From Cellulomonas sp. 73-145 (GTDB lineage Bacteria > Actinomycetota > Actinomycetes > Actinomycetales > Cellulomonadaceae): 64,000 nucleotides of DNA. The notes under the pieces were generated by a model, which worked only from the letters and a program-made list of their open reading frames with translations, made no database searches and was not told the origin of the DNA. Shown here piece after piece: positions 1 to 7,393 of this stretch. Within the stretch, counting starts at the first letter, position 1, and each line of letters begins with the position of its first letter. Location: positions 186,001-250,000 of the forward strand of contig MKTI01000004.1 in the NCBI GenBank assembly GCA_001898185.1, given 5' to 3'. Position numbers and translations under genes: made by a program.

Positions 1-1793
1 TCCTCGGTGGTGCCGACGACGACGATCGCGACGTCGGCCGCGGCCGCCGCGGCGACCGCCTCGTCCCGCAGCTGCGCGGCGGACGGTCCGGGCACGCGGT
101 GCACCAGGAGGGCGCGGGCGAACGAGTCGTAGCCGACGGGGTGCACCGCCTGCACCGTCGCGTCGAGGTGGACGGTCGCCGGGCCGGCGACGGACAGCAT
201 CGCCGGGACGGGGTGGTTGACGGTCGAGTCGAGGATCACCTCGGCGCCGACCAGGTGGTCGGACGAGGACACCGTGACGCCGTCGACCACCAGGCGGTGC
301 GCTCCGACCGTGCCGACCCCGACCTGGTGCAGGCCCGGTTCGGTCAGCCGGATCGCAGCCCGCAGCCGGACCGATGCCGCGGCGGCCGGCGGCTCGCGCA
401 GCCAGCCGTCCCAGGCGGTGACATCCTGGACGTCGAGCACCGCACCGTCGGCATCGAACAGCTCGACGCGCAGGCCCGGCGTGCCGTCCGGCGTGGTGCA
501 CGCCACGAGGTCCAGGTCGGGCGGCACCAGGCGGGACCGTGCACCGACGTGCACGTCCACCGGTGCTCCCAACGCGTCCGCCAGTCGGTCGGCCAGCACG
601 GCGCGACGGTCGGGGGCGACCATCGAGGAACCACCGCCCTGCAGGAACGGTTCGACGGCGTTGGCGCCGATCAGCGCCACGCGGGTCGGCGCCGGACCGG
701 CCGCCGGGACGCCGCGCGTGCCGGTCAGCGGCAGCAGACCGTCGTCCCGCAGCACCACCATCGAGGCCGTGACCAGGGCGCGCAGCTGCGCGGCGACCTG
801 CGCCGGGTCGGGCAGCGGCAGGGCTGCCTCGCCGTCGTCGTGCGCCTCGTCGTCGTCGCGCGCCTCGTCGTCGGGCGCCTCGTCATCGTCGGCCGCCGCC
901 AACGCGCCCACGCGCTGCGCGAGCCGCAGCAGCCGCAGCACCTTGTCGTCCAGCTCGCTCTCCGCGACGACGCCGGTGCGCACCGCGTCGAGCAGCCCGT
1001 CGCCCCACGGCCCGTCCGGACCGGGCATCTGCAGATCCAGCCCGCCGCGGACGGCGCCGGCCACCGACCGGGTGGCCACCCAGTCGCTGAGCACCACGCC
1101 GTCGAAGCCCCACTCCTCCTTCAGCACCTCGGTGAGCAGGTGCCGGTGCTCCAGCACGGGGGCTGCCTCGACGCCGTCGTCCACGCCGCTGTACGCGCCC
1201 ATCACCGACCACGCGCCGGCGCGGACCGCGGCCTCGAACGGCGGCAGGTACACCTCCCGCAACGTCCGCTCGTCGACGTGCGACACGTACCGGGTGCGGT
1301 CGGTCTCGGAGTCGTTGGCGACGTAGTGCTTGACGCACATCGCCACCCCGGCGCGCTGCGCGGCGTCGACCAGCGGCACGGTGAGCAGGGACGTCAGCAG
1401 CGGGTCCTCCGAGAAGCACTCGAAGTGCCGGCCGCCAACCGGGGTCCGCTGAAGGTTGACCTGCGGGGCGAGCACCACGTCGACGCCGTGCCGGTGGGCC
1501 TCGGCCGCGAACAGGGTGCCGACCCGGCCGGCCAGCTCGACGTCCCAGGTGGCCGCGAGCGCGGTCGGCGCCGGGAACGACGCCGACGTCCCGGCGTCCG
1601 GACCGACGCCGCGCACCCCTGCGGGCCCGTCCGACAGCACCATCGCGCGCAGCCCGATCCGCGGGATCGCCGTGGTGGTCCACAGACCGGCGCCGACGAC
1701 GAGCGCGACCTTCTCCTCGAGGGTCAGGGTGCCGGCGAGCGCGACGAGCGCGTCGGTGCCGGTGCTCGGCTGCTGAGCCGTGTCGAGTGCCAC
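1..1793 (-). CDS. GH3 family beta-glucosidase with inserted PA14-like domain, 3' end beyond the window
   Basis: A glycoside hydrolase family 3 enzyme that should release terminal beta-linked sugars. Translation from GTG 1793 gives an N-terminal TIM-barrel domain with the substrate-binding KHYVAND segment (about residues 155-161) and a nucleophile aspartate at about D237 in VVLSDWVA. The second, alpha/beta domain is interrupted by a PA14-like stretch, and the open frame runs off the left edge after about 597 codons. There is no signal peptide, so the enzyme is probably cytoplasmic. Start chosen for the GGAAGG ribosome site 10 bp upstream. Odd: an acidic Asp/Glu-rich linker (about residues 300-320) separates the two catalytic domains. 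It is divergent from the TetR gene at 1901, which probably controls it. Family confident, substrate uncertain. Confidence 0.88.
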   Translation of the reverse strand, partial: MALDTAQQPSTGTDALVALAGTLTLEEKVALVVGAGLWTTTAIPRIGLRAMVLSDGPAGVRGVGPDAGTSASFPAPTALAATWDVELAGRVGTLFAAEAHRHGVDVVLAPQVNLQRTPVGGRHFECFSEDPLLTSLLTVPLVDAAQRAGVAMCVKHYVANDSETDRTRYVSHVDERTLREVYLPPFEAAVRAGAWSVMGAYSGVDDGVEAAPVLEHRHLLTEVLKEEWGFDGVVLSDWVATRSVAGAVRGGLDLQMPGPDGPWGDGLLDAVRTGVVAESELDDKVLRLLRLAQRVGALAAADDDEAPDDEARDDDEAHDDGEAALPLPDPAQVAAQLRALVTASMVVLRDDGLLPLTGTRGVPAAGPAPTRVALIGANAVEPFLQGGGSSMVAPDRRAVLADRLADALGAPVDVHVGARSRLVPPDLDLVACTTPDGTPGLRVELFDADGAVLDVQDVTAWDGWLREPPAAAASVRLRAAIRLTEPGLHQVGVGTVGAHRLVVDGVTVSSSDHLVGAEVILDSTVNHPVPAMLSVAGPATVHLDATVQAVHPVGYDSFARALLVHRVPGPSAAQLRDEAVAAAAAADVAIVVVGTTE

Positions 1794-1856
1794 TGCGGTG
1801 GGGCCTTCCGATCGGGGGACGTCGTCGTCCGACCGGAGAACAGAACCACATCGCTT

Positions 1857-1874
1857 ACTTACCTGTCAGTAAGT
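1857..1874. promoter_or_regulatory. Inverted repeat between the divergent GH3 and tetR genes, candidate TetR operator
   Basis: Perfect 6-bp arms ACTTAC (1857-1862) and GTAAGT (1869-1874) around a 6-bp centre lie in the 107-bp gap between the two divergent starts. A TATGGT hexamer (1887-1892) placed 8 bp before the tetR ATG could be the -10 of a leaderless tetR transcript, which would put this dyad over its -35 region. That is the usual geometry for autorepression. Binding is inferred. Confidence 0.5.
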
Positions 1875-1900
1875 CCTTGATAACAGTATGGTGTCGGTCC

Positions 1901-2644
1901 ATGGCGGACCCCGCTCCTCCGACGCCGGCGTCGACGGATGCCGCACCGGGCAGCGCCGCGCCCGCGGGCCGCTCGCCGAAGCCCGGCGCCACGGCCGCGC
2001 GCGGACCGCGCCGCCGTCCCGCCACCACGGAGCGCCGCGAGGAGATCCTTCGCGCCGCGGCCAACACCTTCGGCGCCAAGGGCTACAAGACCGGCTCGCT
2101 GGCCGACGTGGCCGAGCAGGTGGGCATGACGCACGCCGGCGTGCTGCACCACTTCGGCTCCAAGGAGCAGCTGCTGATCGAGGTGCTCGAGTACCGCGAC
2201 AAGGAGGACGTCCGCGACCTCGAGGGTCAGAAGATCCCCAGCGGCCTCGAGCTGTTCGTCCACCTGCTGCGCACGGTCCGGGCCAACGAGCAGCGCCGCG
2301 GCGTGGTGCAGGGCTACACGGTGCTGACCGGGGAGTCCGTCACCGAGGGGCATCCGGCGGCGGCGTGGGCCGGCAACCGGTTCTCGATCCTGCGCGGGGA
2401 GATCGTCGACGCGCTCCGCGAGCTGGCCGGCCCCGACGTGCCCGAGCCGACGCTGAGCCAGGCCGCCAGCGCGATCATCGGCGTGATGGACGGGCTGCAG
2501 GTCCAGTGGCTGCTCGACCCCGATGCCGTGCACCTGGCCGAGGCGACGACGTTCGCCATCGAGGCGATCGTCGCGGCGGCCGTCGCCGGGGCGGCTGCCC
2601 CGCTGCCGGTGCCGCCGCCAGGCGCGGCAGGCCAGGTCGGCTGA
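1901..2644 (+). CDS. TetR/AcrR family transcriptional regulator
   Basis: A 247-residue one-component regulator. After a disordered Ala/Pro-rich N-terminus (residues 1-45) comes a canonical TetR helix-turn-helix, including the segments EILRAAANTFGAKG and VGMTHAGVLHHFGSKEQLL. The C-terminal helical domain, which binds ligand and dimerises, resembles the TetR_C_6/BetI-like group. The frame is open further upstream, but ATG 1901 is preferred because the extension would run through the promoter dyad. No Shine-Dalgarno is visible, so the mRNA may be leaderless. Its divergent neighbour is a GH3 beta-glucosidase, making a sugar or aglycone sensor plausible (inference). Confidence 0.85.
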   Translation: MADPAPPTPASTDAAPGSAAPAGRSPKPGATAARGPRRRPATTERREEILRAAANTFGAKGYKTGSLADVAEQVGMTHAGVLHHFGSKEQLLIEVLEYRDKEDVRDLEGQKIPSGLELFVHLLRTVRANEQRRGVVQGYTVLTGESVTEGHPAAAWAGNRFSILRGEIVDALRELAGPDVPEPTLSQAASAIIGVMDGLQVQWLLDPDAVHLAEATTFAIEAIVAAAVAGAAAPLPVPPPGAAGQVG

Positions 2645-2738
2645 CCAACCGGCGCCCCGGCCCGTGCAGACGTACAGGATTCGCTGGAGCTGGGCTCTGA
2701 CGACGACGGCCCCGGCTCCCCTCGCGCTCGGCGTCTCG

Positions 2739-2948
2739 CTAGCGGTCTTGGCGCGCGAACGCGGGGTCTGAGCGACGCTGGCGCCAGCCTCGCGCAAAGG
2801 CCCTTAGCGCGTGGCCGACGACGAACACGATCACCAGGGCGTAGAGCCTGTGCAGCTCGGTCACCCGGAAGACCAGCTCAGCGACCGCAATCAGCACACC
2901 GCTGAACAGGAGGTCCGCCGCGAACTCGCGTGTTCTGGTTCGTCGCAC
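2739..2948 (-). CDS. Small two-helix membrane protein, unknown function
   Basis: A 69-residue protein, if started at GTG 2948. The start is supported by an AGGAG ribosome site 6 bp upstream; an upstream in-frame ATG (2978) lacks one. Two hydrophobic segments are visible, around FSGVLIAVAELVF and LYALVIVFVVGHAL, separated by a short polar stretch, with a basic Arg-rich N-terminus and C-terminal tail. This predicts a small inner-membrane hairpin with both ends in the cytoplasm. No family is recognised. Base composition here is noticeably less GC-rich than in the flanking genes, so recent acquisition or weak constraint is possible. It could also be a non-coding open frame. Confidence 0.5.
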   Translation of the reverse strand: MRRTRTREFAADLLFSGVLIAVAELVFRVTELHRLYALVIVFVVGHALRAFARGWRQRRSDPAFARQDR

Positions 2949-3166
2949 GGCATTCTCCTGGATTCGATGAAGGAGCATTTTTCACAAGAACAGCACGCCC
3001 CACAGGTACCATTCTGTGTACTCGCGACCAGGACTGTAGCGGCCATGCTTTGCGCATGTGGCGGGTTTTCAGCGGCACTTGTGGGACACAGGCCGGGTGC
3101 GAGCGACGCGTGGGAGTGCGCACCAGCAGCAGGCCGATCCCGGCCTGGCTGACCTACCGTCGGGGC

Positions 3167-3490
3167 ATGTGCCGCAACATCACCACCTTGCGGGGGCTGG
3201 AGCCGCCCGCCACTGCTGACGAGATCCAGGCCGCTGCGGTCCAGTACGTCCGCAAGGTCACCGGCATCACCAAGGTCACCGACGTCACCCGGGAGGCGTT
3301 CGACGCCGCCGTCGCGGCAGTCGCGGTCGCGACCGCGCAGGTGCTCGGCGACCTGCCGGAGCGCCGGAACCCGCCGGCGAAGCTGCCCCCGCTGCGCCGC
3401 GAGGAGGTGGCCGCCCGCGTGGCCGCTCGCCAGCGCGCCCGCGAGGAGCACGAACGCCTGCACGAGCTGGGCGTGCCCCACACGCACTGA
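3167..3490 (+). CDS. DUF2277 family protein
   Basis: A 107-residue protein with the DUF2277 signature: start MCRNITTLRGLEPPAT, a central YVRKVTGI segment, and a basic Pro-rich tail (RRNPPAKLPPLRREEVAARV). Family members are small conserved proteins of unknown role, mostly in high-GC Gram-positives; the charged helical C-terminus suggests nucleic-acid or protein binding, but nothing is established. Start ATG 3167 is chosen because all DUF2277 proteins begin at this conserved motif. A TACCGT hexamer (3155-3160) lies 6 bp upstream with no Shine-Dalgarno, the leaderless arrangement seen repeatedly in this window. Confidence 0.85.
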   Translation: MCRNITTLRGLEPPATADEIQAAAVQYVRKVTGITKVTDVTREAFDAAVAAVAVATAQVLGDLPERRNPPAKLPPLRREEVAARVAARQRAREEHERLHELGVPHTH

Positions 3491-3559
3491 ACGCCTCGAC
3501 ACAGGAAACTCTCAGGCTCGATCCAGGGCCGCCACAGCGTCCGCTCCCACGCTGGTCGC

Positions 3560-4297
3560 ATGACGACCACCGCCGCCCGACGCCCCGACGTGCTCACCCG
3601 TGCCGACGGCTCCCCCGTGCGCGCGCTCGTCGTGGACGACGAGCCCAACCTCGCCGAGCTGCTGTCCACCGCGCTGCGGTACGAGGGCTGGCAGGTGGAG
3701 CACGCGCTGACCGGCCACGCGGCGGTCCGTCGGGCCAAGGACCTGGACCCGGACGTGATCGTGCTGGACATCATGCTGCCGGACCTCACCGGCCTGGAGG
3801 TGCTGGCCCGCGTCCGCGCGACGCACCCGAACGTGCCGGTGCTGTTCCTCACCGCGAAGGACGCCGTCGAGGACCGCATCGCCGGCCTGACCGCCGGTGG
3901 CGACGACTACGTGACCAAGCCGTTCAGCCTCGAGGAGGTCGTCGCCCGGCTGCGCGCCCTGCTGCGCCGCGCCGGTGCCGCGTCCGGCCGCGAGGAGGCC
4001 CAGCTCGTGGTGGGCGACCTGCGGATGGACGAGGACAGCCACGAGGTGTGGCGAGGTGCGGACGAGGTGCACCTGACCGCCACCGAGTTCGAGCTGCTGC
4101 GGTACTTCATGCGCAACCCGCGCCGCGTGCTGTCCAAGGCCCAGATCCTCGACCGCGTGTGGCAGTACGACTTCGGCGGGCAGGCCAACATCGTCGAGCT
4201 GTACGTCAGCTACCTGCGCCGCAAGATCGACAAGGGACGGGCGCCGATGCTGCACACCCTGCGCGGCGTGGGGTACGTGCTGCGCCCGGCGGCGTGA
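3560..4297 (+). CDS. OmpR-family response regulator
   Basis: A 245-residue two-component response regulator. The receiver domain (residues 20-135) has the acidic pair D26/D27, phospho-acceptor D70 in VLDIMLP, and conserved K120. It is followed by a winged-helix DNA-binding domain with the segments LTATEFELL and VELYVSYLRRKID. The gene overlaps the histidine-kinase gene by 4 bp (GTGA), so the two are co-translated. The downstream glycosyltransferase genes at 6008-9624 follow directly and probably belong to the same transcription unit. No Shine-Dalgarno is visible; CACGCT (3548-3553) sits 6 bp before the ATG, a weak leaderless -10 candidate. Confidence 0.93.
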   Translation: MTTTAARRPDVLTRADGSPVRALVVDDEPNLAELLSTALRYEGWQVEHALTGHAAVRRAKDLDPDVIVLDIMLPDLTGLEVLARVRATHPNVPVLFLTAKDAVEDRIAGLTAGGDDYVTKPFSLEEVVARLRALLRRAGAASGREEAQLVVGDLRMDEDSHEVWRGADEVHLTATEFELLRYFMRNPRRVLSKAQILDRVWQYDFGGQANIVELYVSYLRRKIDKGRAPMLHTLRGVGYVLRPAA

Positions 4298-5985
4298 GCA
4301 CGCGCTGGACTCTTCGGCGGCGGCTGCTGGCCACCGTCCTGGGACTGCTCGCCGTCGTCGCGACGGTGATGGGGGTCGCGTCGACCCTCGCGCTGCGGGC
4401 CTCGCTCGTCGCCCAGATGGACGACCGGCTGCGCTCGGCGAGCCAGCGTGCGGTGCACGCGCCCGAGCGGAGCACCAGCGGCACCACCGGCACGACGGGC
4501 ACCGGCTCGGCCGCGGCGGCGCCCGGCACCTCCCCCACCCCGTCGGCCACCACGCCGCCGTCGCCCTCCGCCGACACCCGCCCGCCGTGGTTCGAGGGTC
4601 CGGGCCAGGAGGTCGGCACAGCGAACCTGGTGGTCTCCGGCGGCGTGACCCGCGCGGGCTACATCGGCACGGACGGCACCTACCACCACCTGGACGCCAC
4701 GCAGCAAGCCACGCTGCTCGGCCTGCCGCAGGACGGCACCGTGCACCCGGTGGACCTGGGCGCCCTCGGCGGCTACCGGGCCGTGGCCGTGCGCACCGAG
4801 AGCGGCAGCACCGTGGTGACGGCGCTGCCCACCACTGAGCTGCAGGCGACCGTCGAGCGCTACGTGGTCGTCGAGGTGCTGGTCGCCGTCGTCGGGCTGA
4901 CCCTGGCCGCCGTCGGCGCCAACGTGCTGCTGCGCCGCGAGCTGCGGCCGCTGATCCGGGTGGCCGCGACCGCGACGCGGGTGTCCGAGCTGCCGCTGGA
5001 CAAGGGCGCCGTGCGGATCCGCGACCGCGTGCCGGCGCGCGACACCGACTCGACCACCGAGGTCGGGCAGGTGGGTGCGGCGCTGAACCGGATGCTGGGC
5101 CACGTCGAGCAGGCACTCGCGGCGCGCCACGAGTCCGAGTCGCAGGTGCGCCGGTTCGTCGCCGACGCCAGCCACGAGCTGCGGACGCCACTCGCGTCGA
5201 TCCGCGGCTACGCGGAGCTGGTGCGCCGCTCGGAGGAGGAGCTGCCCGGCGACGCCCGGCAGGCGATGACCCGCGTCGAGGCGGAGACCGTCCGGATGAC
5301 CGCCCTGGTCGAGGACATGCTGCTGCTCGCCCGGCTGGACGCCGCGCAGCCGCTCGAGCACGAGCCGGTGGACCTGTCGGCGCTGGCGGTGGATGCGGTC
5401 GCCGACGCGCACGCGTCCGGGCCCGATCACACGTGGAGCCTCGCGCTGCCCGGCGGCGACGACGTCCCGGACGACGTGCCGGACTGCTTCGTGGACCGTT
5501 TCGACGACGACGCCGCCGACGAGCTCGAGCCGGACCCCGACGACGAGCCGTCCACCGAGGTGCTCGGCGACGACCACCGCCTGCGCCAGGTGCTCGCCAA
5601 CCTGCTGACCAACGCCCGCGTGCACACCCCGGCGGGCACGCACGTGCAGGTCGCGGTCGCGCGGGAAGGTGCCGACGTCGTCGTGCGGGTGACCGACGAC
5701 GGCCCCGGCATCCCACCGGACCTGCGGGAGCGGCTGTTCCAGCGGTTCACCCGTGGGGACGCCTCGCGCAACCGTGCGGCCGGCTCGTCGACCGGGCTCG
5801 GCCTGGCGATCGCGCACGCCGTGGTCGCCGCGCACGGCGGTGAGCTGTCCGCCGAGAGCGAGCCGGGCCGCACCCAGTTCGTCGTCCGGCTGCCGGCCGC
5901 CGCACCGGCTCCGATGACGCACCCGGCCCCGGCCCCGTCATCGGCCGCACAGCAGCACCACAGGGAGCACCTGCCGACCGCGTAG
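4294..5985 (+). CDS. Membrane sensor histidine kinase
   Basis: A 563-residue kinase partner of the preceding regulator. Transmembrane helix 1 is at about 12-35. An extracytoplasmic sensor follows at about 36-188, with a Thr/Ser/Pro-rich linker at 60-95. Helix 2 is at about 189-212, then a HAMP region, HisKA with phospho-acceptor H294 in SHELRTPL, and HATPase_c with N-box NLLTNA (about 436-441), DDGPGIP and GLGLAIAH. Odd: an Asp/Glu-rich insertion (about residues 388-420) separates the start of the ATPase domain from its N-box. The C-terminus is a Pro/His-rich tail. Start GTG 4294 overlaps the upstream stop. Stimulus unknown; the coupled glycosyltransferases suggest an envelope signal (inference). 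Confidence 0.93.
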   Translation: MSTRWTLRRRLLATVLGLLAVVATVMGVASTLALRASLVAQMDDRLRSASQRAVHAPERSTSGTTGTTGTGSAAAAPGTSPTPSATTPPSPSADTRPPWFEGPGQEVGTANLVVSGGVTRAGYIGTDGTYHHLDATQQATLLGLPQDGTVHPVDLGALGGYRAVAVRTESGSTVVTALPTTELQATVERYVVVEVLVAVVGLTLAAVGANVLLRRELRPLIRVAATATRVSELPLDKGAVRIRDRVPARDTDSTTEVGQVGAALNRMLGHVEQALAARHESESQVRRFVADASHELRTPLASIRGYAELVRRSEEELPGDARQAMTRVEAETVRMTALVEDMLLLARLDAAQPLEHEPVDLSALAVDAVADAHASGPDHTWSLALPGGDDVPDDVPDCFVDRFDDDAADELEPDPDDEPSTEVLGDDHRLRQVLANLLTNARVHTPAGTHVQVAVAREGADVVVRVTDDGPGIPPDLRERLFQRFTRGDASRNRAAGSSTGLGLAIAHAVVAAHGGELSAESEPGRTQFVVRLPAAAPAPMTHPAPAPSSAAQQHHREHLPTA

Positions 5986-6007
5986 GTCCGCTCGGCAGCC
6001 TCGAGGC

Positions 6008-7393
6008 ATGGACACCACCAGCCTCGACCAGCCGGCCGTCGCGCCGGCGCCGGACCAGGTTCCCCGGACGCCGCTCGCGCCGGTGCTCGACCTGGTCATC
6101 CCGGTGCACGACGAGGAGAAGGACCTGGAGCGCGCCGTGCGCGCCACCCGGCGGTACCTCGACGAGCACTTCCCCTACCCGGCACGGGTGACCATCGCGG
6201 ACAACGCCTCGACGGACGGCACATGGGCGATCGCGCTGCGGCTGGCCGAGGAGCTGCCGGGGGTGCGGCTGCTGCACCTCGAGGCCAAGGGCCGCGGGCG
6301 CGCGCTGCGCACCGCGTGGACCGCCTCGGACGCCGCCGTGCTCGCCTACATGGACGTCGACCTGTCCACCGACCTGTCGGCACTGCTGCCGCTGGTCGCC
6401 CCGCTGATCTCGGGCCACTCGCACCTGGCGATCGGCACCCGCCTGTCCCGCTCGTCGCGCGTGCTGCGCGGCCCCCGCCGCGAGGTGATCTCCCGCTGCT
6501 ACAACGTGCTGCTGCACGGCACGCTGGCCGCCCGGTTCTCGGACGCGCAGTGCGGCTTCAAGGCGATCCGGGCGGACGCCGCCCGTCAGCTGCTGCCCCT
6601 GGTCAGCGACACGGGCTGGTTCTTCGACACCGAGCTGCTGGTGGTGGCCGAGAAGGCGGGGCTGCGCATCCACGAGGTGCCGGTGGACTGGGTGGACGAC
6701 CCGGACAGCCGGGTGGACGTGGTCGCGACGGCGCGCGGCGACCTCGCCGGCATCGCCCGGCTGGCACGCGAGCTGGTGTCCGGCCGGCTGCCGGTGGAGG
6801 AGATCCGCGCGCACCTCACGCTGGCCTCCGACGCGGCTTTCGCCGCCGACGACACGGCGGCCGACGAGGGCACCGCCGCCCTGTCCGGTGGTGCCCGACC
6901 CGGTAACGGCGCCGTGCGGCGTGACCGGCGGCTGCTGGGCCAGCTGGTCCGGTTCGCCGCCGTCGGGGTCGCCTCCACGCTGGCGTACGCGCTGCTGTAC
7001 CTCGTGCTCGCCCCGCTGTTCGGCGCGCAGGCCGCCAACGTGCTGGCCCTGCTGATCACGGCCGTCGCCAACACGGCGGCCAACCGGACGTTCACGTTCG
7101 GCGTCCGCGGACCGGCTCGCGCGGTGCGGCACCAGGGGCAGGGGCTGATCGTGTTCGCCCTGGCCTGGGCGCTGACGTCCGGGTCGCTGACGGGCCTGCA
7201 CCTGCTGGTGCCGGGCGCCGGGCGGACGGCCGAGCTCGTGGTGCTGACCGTGGCCAACCTCGTCGCGACCGTCCTGCGCTTCGTCCTGCTGCGCGGCTGG
7301 GTGTTCCACGCCGCGACCCCCGCCCACGTACCGGCCGTGCTCGCCGCACCGGCCTCCGCACCCGTGCCCGTCACGGAAGGGATCCTCCGATGA
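6008..7393 (+). CDS. GT2 glycosyltransferase fused to GtrA-like membrane domain
   Basis: A 461-residue fusion. Residues 25-255 are a family 2 glycosyltransferase of the polyprenyl-phosphate-sugar synthase type, with LVIPVHDEEKDLERAV at the start and the metal-binding DVD at 116-118 in YMDVDLST. Residues 310-435 are a GtrA-like domain of four predicted helices (LGQLVRFAAVGVAST onward), the kind implicated in moving undecaprenyl-phosphate-sugars across the membrane. Likely role: make a lipid-linked sugar inside the membrane and present it to the next gene product, as proposed for Bacillus YkcC/YkcB-type pairs. It overlaps the next gene by ATGA (7390-7393). The sugar is unknown. Confidence 0.87.
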   Translation: MDTTSLDQPAVAPAPDQVPRTPLAPVLDLVIPVHDEEKDLERAVRATRRYLDEHFPYPARVTIADNASTDGTWAIALRLAEELPGVRLLHLEAKGRGRALRTAWTASDAAVLAYMDVDLSTDLSALLPLVAPLISGHSHLAIGTRLSRSSRVLRGPRREVISRCYNVLLHGTLAARFSDAQCGFKAIRADAARQLLPLVSDTGWFFDTELLVVAEKAGLRIHEVPVDWVDDPDSRVDVVATARGDLAGIARLARELVSGRLPVEEIRAHLTLASDAAFAADDTAADEGTAALSGGARPGNGAVRRDRRLLGQLVRFAAVGVASTLAYALLYLVLAPLFGAQAANVLALLITAVANTAANRTFTFGVRGPARAVRHQGQGLIVFALAWALTSGSLTGLHLLVPGAGRTAELVVLTVANLVATVLRFVLLRGWVFHAATPAHVPAVLAAPASAPVPVTEGILR

